Shown here: positions 63,359-64,000 of the stretch, in pieces
Position numbering within the stretch: the stretch's first letter is position 1
Layout: each line of letters starts with the position of its first letter
Assembly: GCF_037126465.1 (NCBI RefSeq)
Contig: NW_026999295.1
Location: 2,294,001-2,358,000, forward strand
From: Ornithodoros turicata
Taxonomy: Eukaryota > Arthropoda > Arachnida > Ixodida > Argasidae
DNA length: 64,000 nt
Direction of reading: 5' to 3'
Made by a program: the position numbers and the translations under genes
Notes under the pieces: model-generated
What the model was told of the DNA's origin: nothing
Seen by the model: the letters and a program-made list of their open reading frames with translations, nothing else
Databases searched by the model: none

Positions 63359-64000
63359 GTGAATCGTTATCGCCGGAAACTTGCACATTGTTTTTTCACG
63401 TTCTACAGGGAGAATAAAGAGTAGACATTCGAGGTTGAAAAAAATATTTATTGTCTCTAAGTAAAGTAAACATGCTGGAACGCACCCAAGAGACATGTGG
63501 CTGGTGTGTTTGTATGTCCCACTAATACGAGTTTGTACGTTAGGCAAAATTTTCATGCAATACTATTTATTGATATGCTTTTGCCCATCTTAGTACTGTC
63601 CAAATCCAATATGAAGTGGCTTTTAACTGCATATGAATGCATAATTCAGGAGTGTTTTCATATACTGCACTAGTTGCAGCTTTAAGGTGCCCTTCATGCA
63701 GTACTGATTCCAATCAGCAGGCATAGCTTGAAACTCTTAAATAGGGAACATGATTCATAGAGGCTAGATTTTCATGCAAATACACACTTTCAACCAGAGT
63801 TCGAGGCAACTCGTTACTGAAACTAAGTTCTTTTTTTTGTAACTTGTAACTTAACTCACTACTTTTGTGCCGTGGTAACTTTCAGAGGAACTCGTTTCTT
63901 TTTCAGGTAACTTTGCCCAAGTAACTTAAGCTAAGTTCCAAGTTACTTTTAATTCGCTTTTCACTCACGTCCACTTGTTTTCTTGCTTTCTCTCCAGTTT
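63359..64000. other. Unassigned; possible MITE start at window edge
   Basis: From about 63806 repeated GTAACTT / AAGTTAC motifs resemble the subterminal repeats of the hAT-like MITE at 23426, but the right end is outside the window. Confidence 0.35.

Overview
This window looks like intergenic or heterochromatin-like DNA of an arthropod, most likely a tick. The reasons are spliceosomal introns, a CCHC Gag plus APE-RT-RNase H non-LTR element of a type I associate with tick genomes, tRNA-derived SINEs, many Penelope-like elements (PLEs), BEN-domain and Myb/SANT-like genes, and several satellites. There are no bacterial-style operons. The tick call is inference from family recognition, not from a search.

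Layout. (1) 1-3979: a 234-bp satellite whose unit holds a hammerhead-ribozyme-like fold. (2) 3980-9916: a chain of PLE-derived modules (inverted 3' tails, GIY-YIG endonuclease pieces, a second hammerhead-bearing 288-bp repeat), each module separated from the next by a (TA)n tract. (3) 9917-19208: a decayed short-LTR Gypsy element, split inside its protease by a full-length but broken APE-RT-RNase H retrotransposon (10854-16265) with a 14-bp target duplication. (4) 19264-20850: a minus-strand PLE interrupted by a SINE. (5) 23380-30425: 127-bp and 197-bp satellites interrupted by a hAT-like MITE, a 2.7-kb element with spliced-transcript features, and a small MITE. (6) 30428-36240: a pogo-like MITE, the best-preserved PLE (one frameshift between RT and endonuclease), more hammerhead repeats and a LINE RT fragment. 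(7) 37.7-43.4 kb: the most gene-like stretch, with a BEN-domain gene on minus containing two TA-flanked MITEs and SINE copies, and a compact four-exon Myb/SANT-like gene on plus. (8) 44.4-46.9 kb: nested foldback elements, the inner one MuDR-like with a 9-bp target duplication. (9) 47.1-49.2 kb: an EnSpm/CACTA-type transposase gene that is open through both exons and has one clean intron. (10) 50-53.9 kb: a 32-bp minisatellite, MITEs and LINE fragments. (11) 53.9-62.0 kb: a minus-strand Gypsy element with LTRs, carrying a Harbinger-like insertion in gag that encodes a SANT protein and contains a foldback. (12) 62-64 kb: mostly unrecognised sequence with a possible P-element-like fragment and a PLE-type palindrome.

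Few genes work together here. The region is dominated by nested mobile elements that date each other by insertion order. The candidates for real or recently functional genes are the EnSpm-type gene, the Myb/SANT gene and the BEN-domain gene. The most unusual signal is the repeated association of hammerhead-like folds with PLE termini and their expansion into a satellite.
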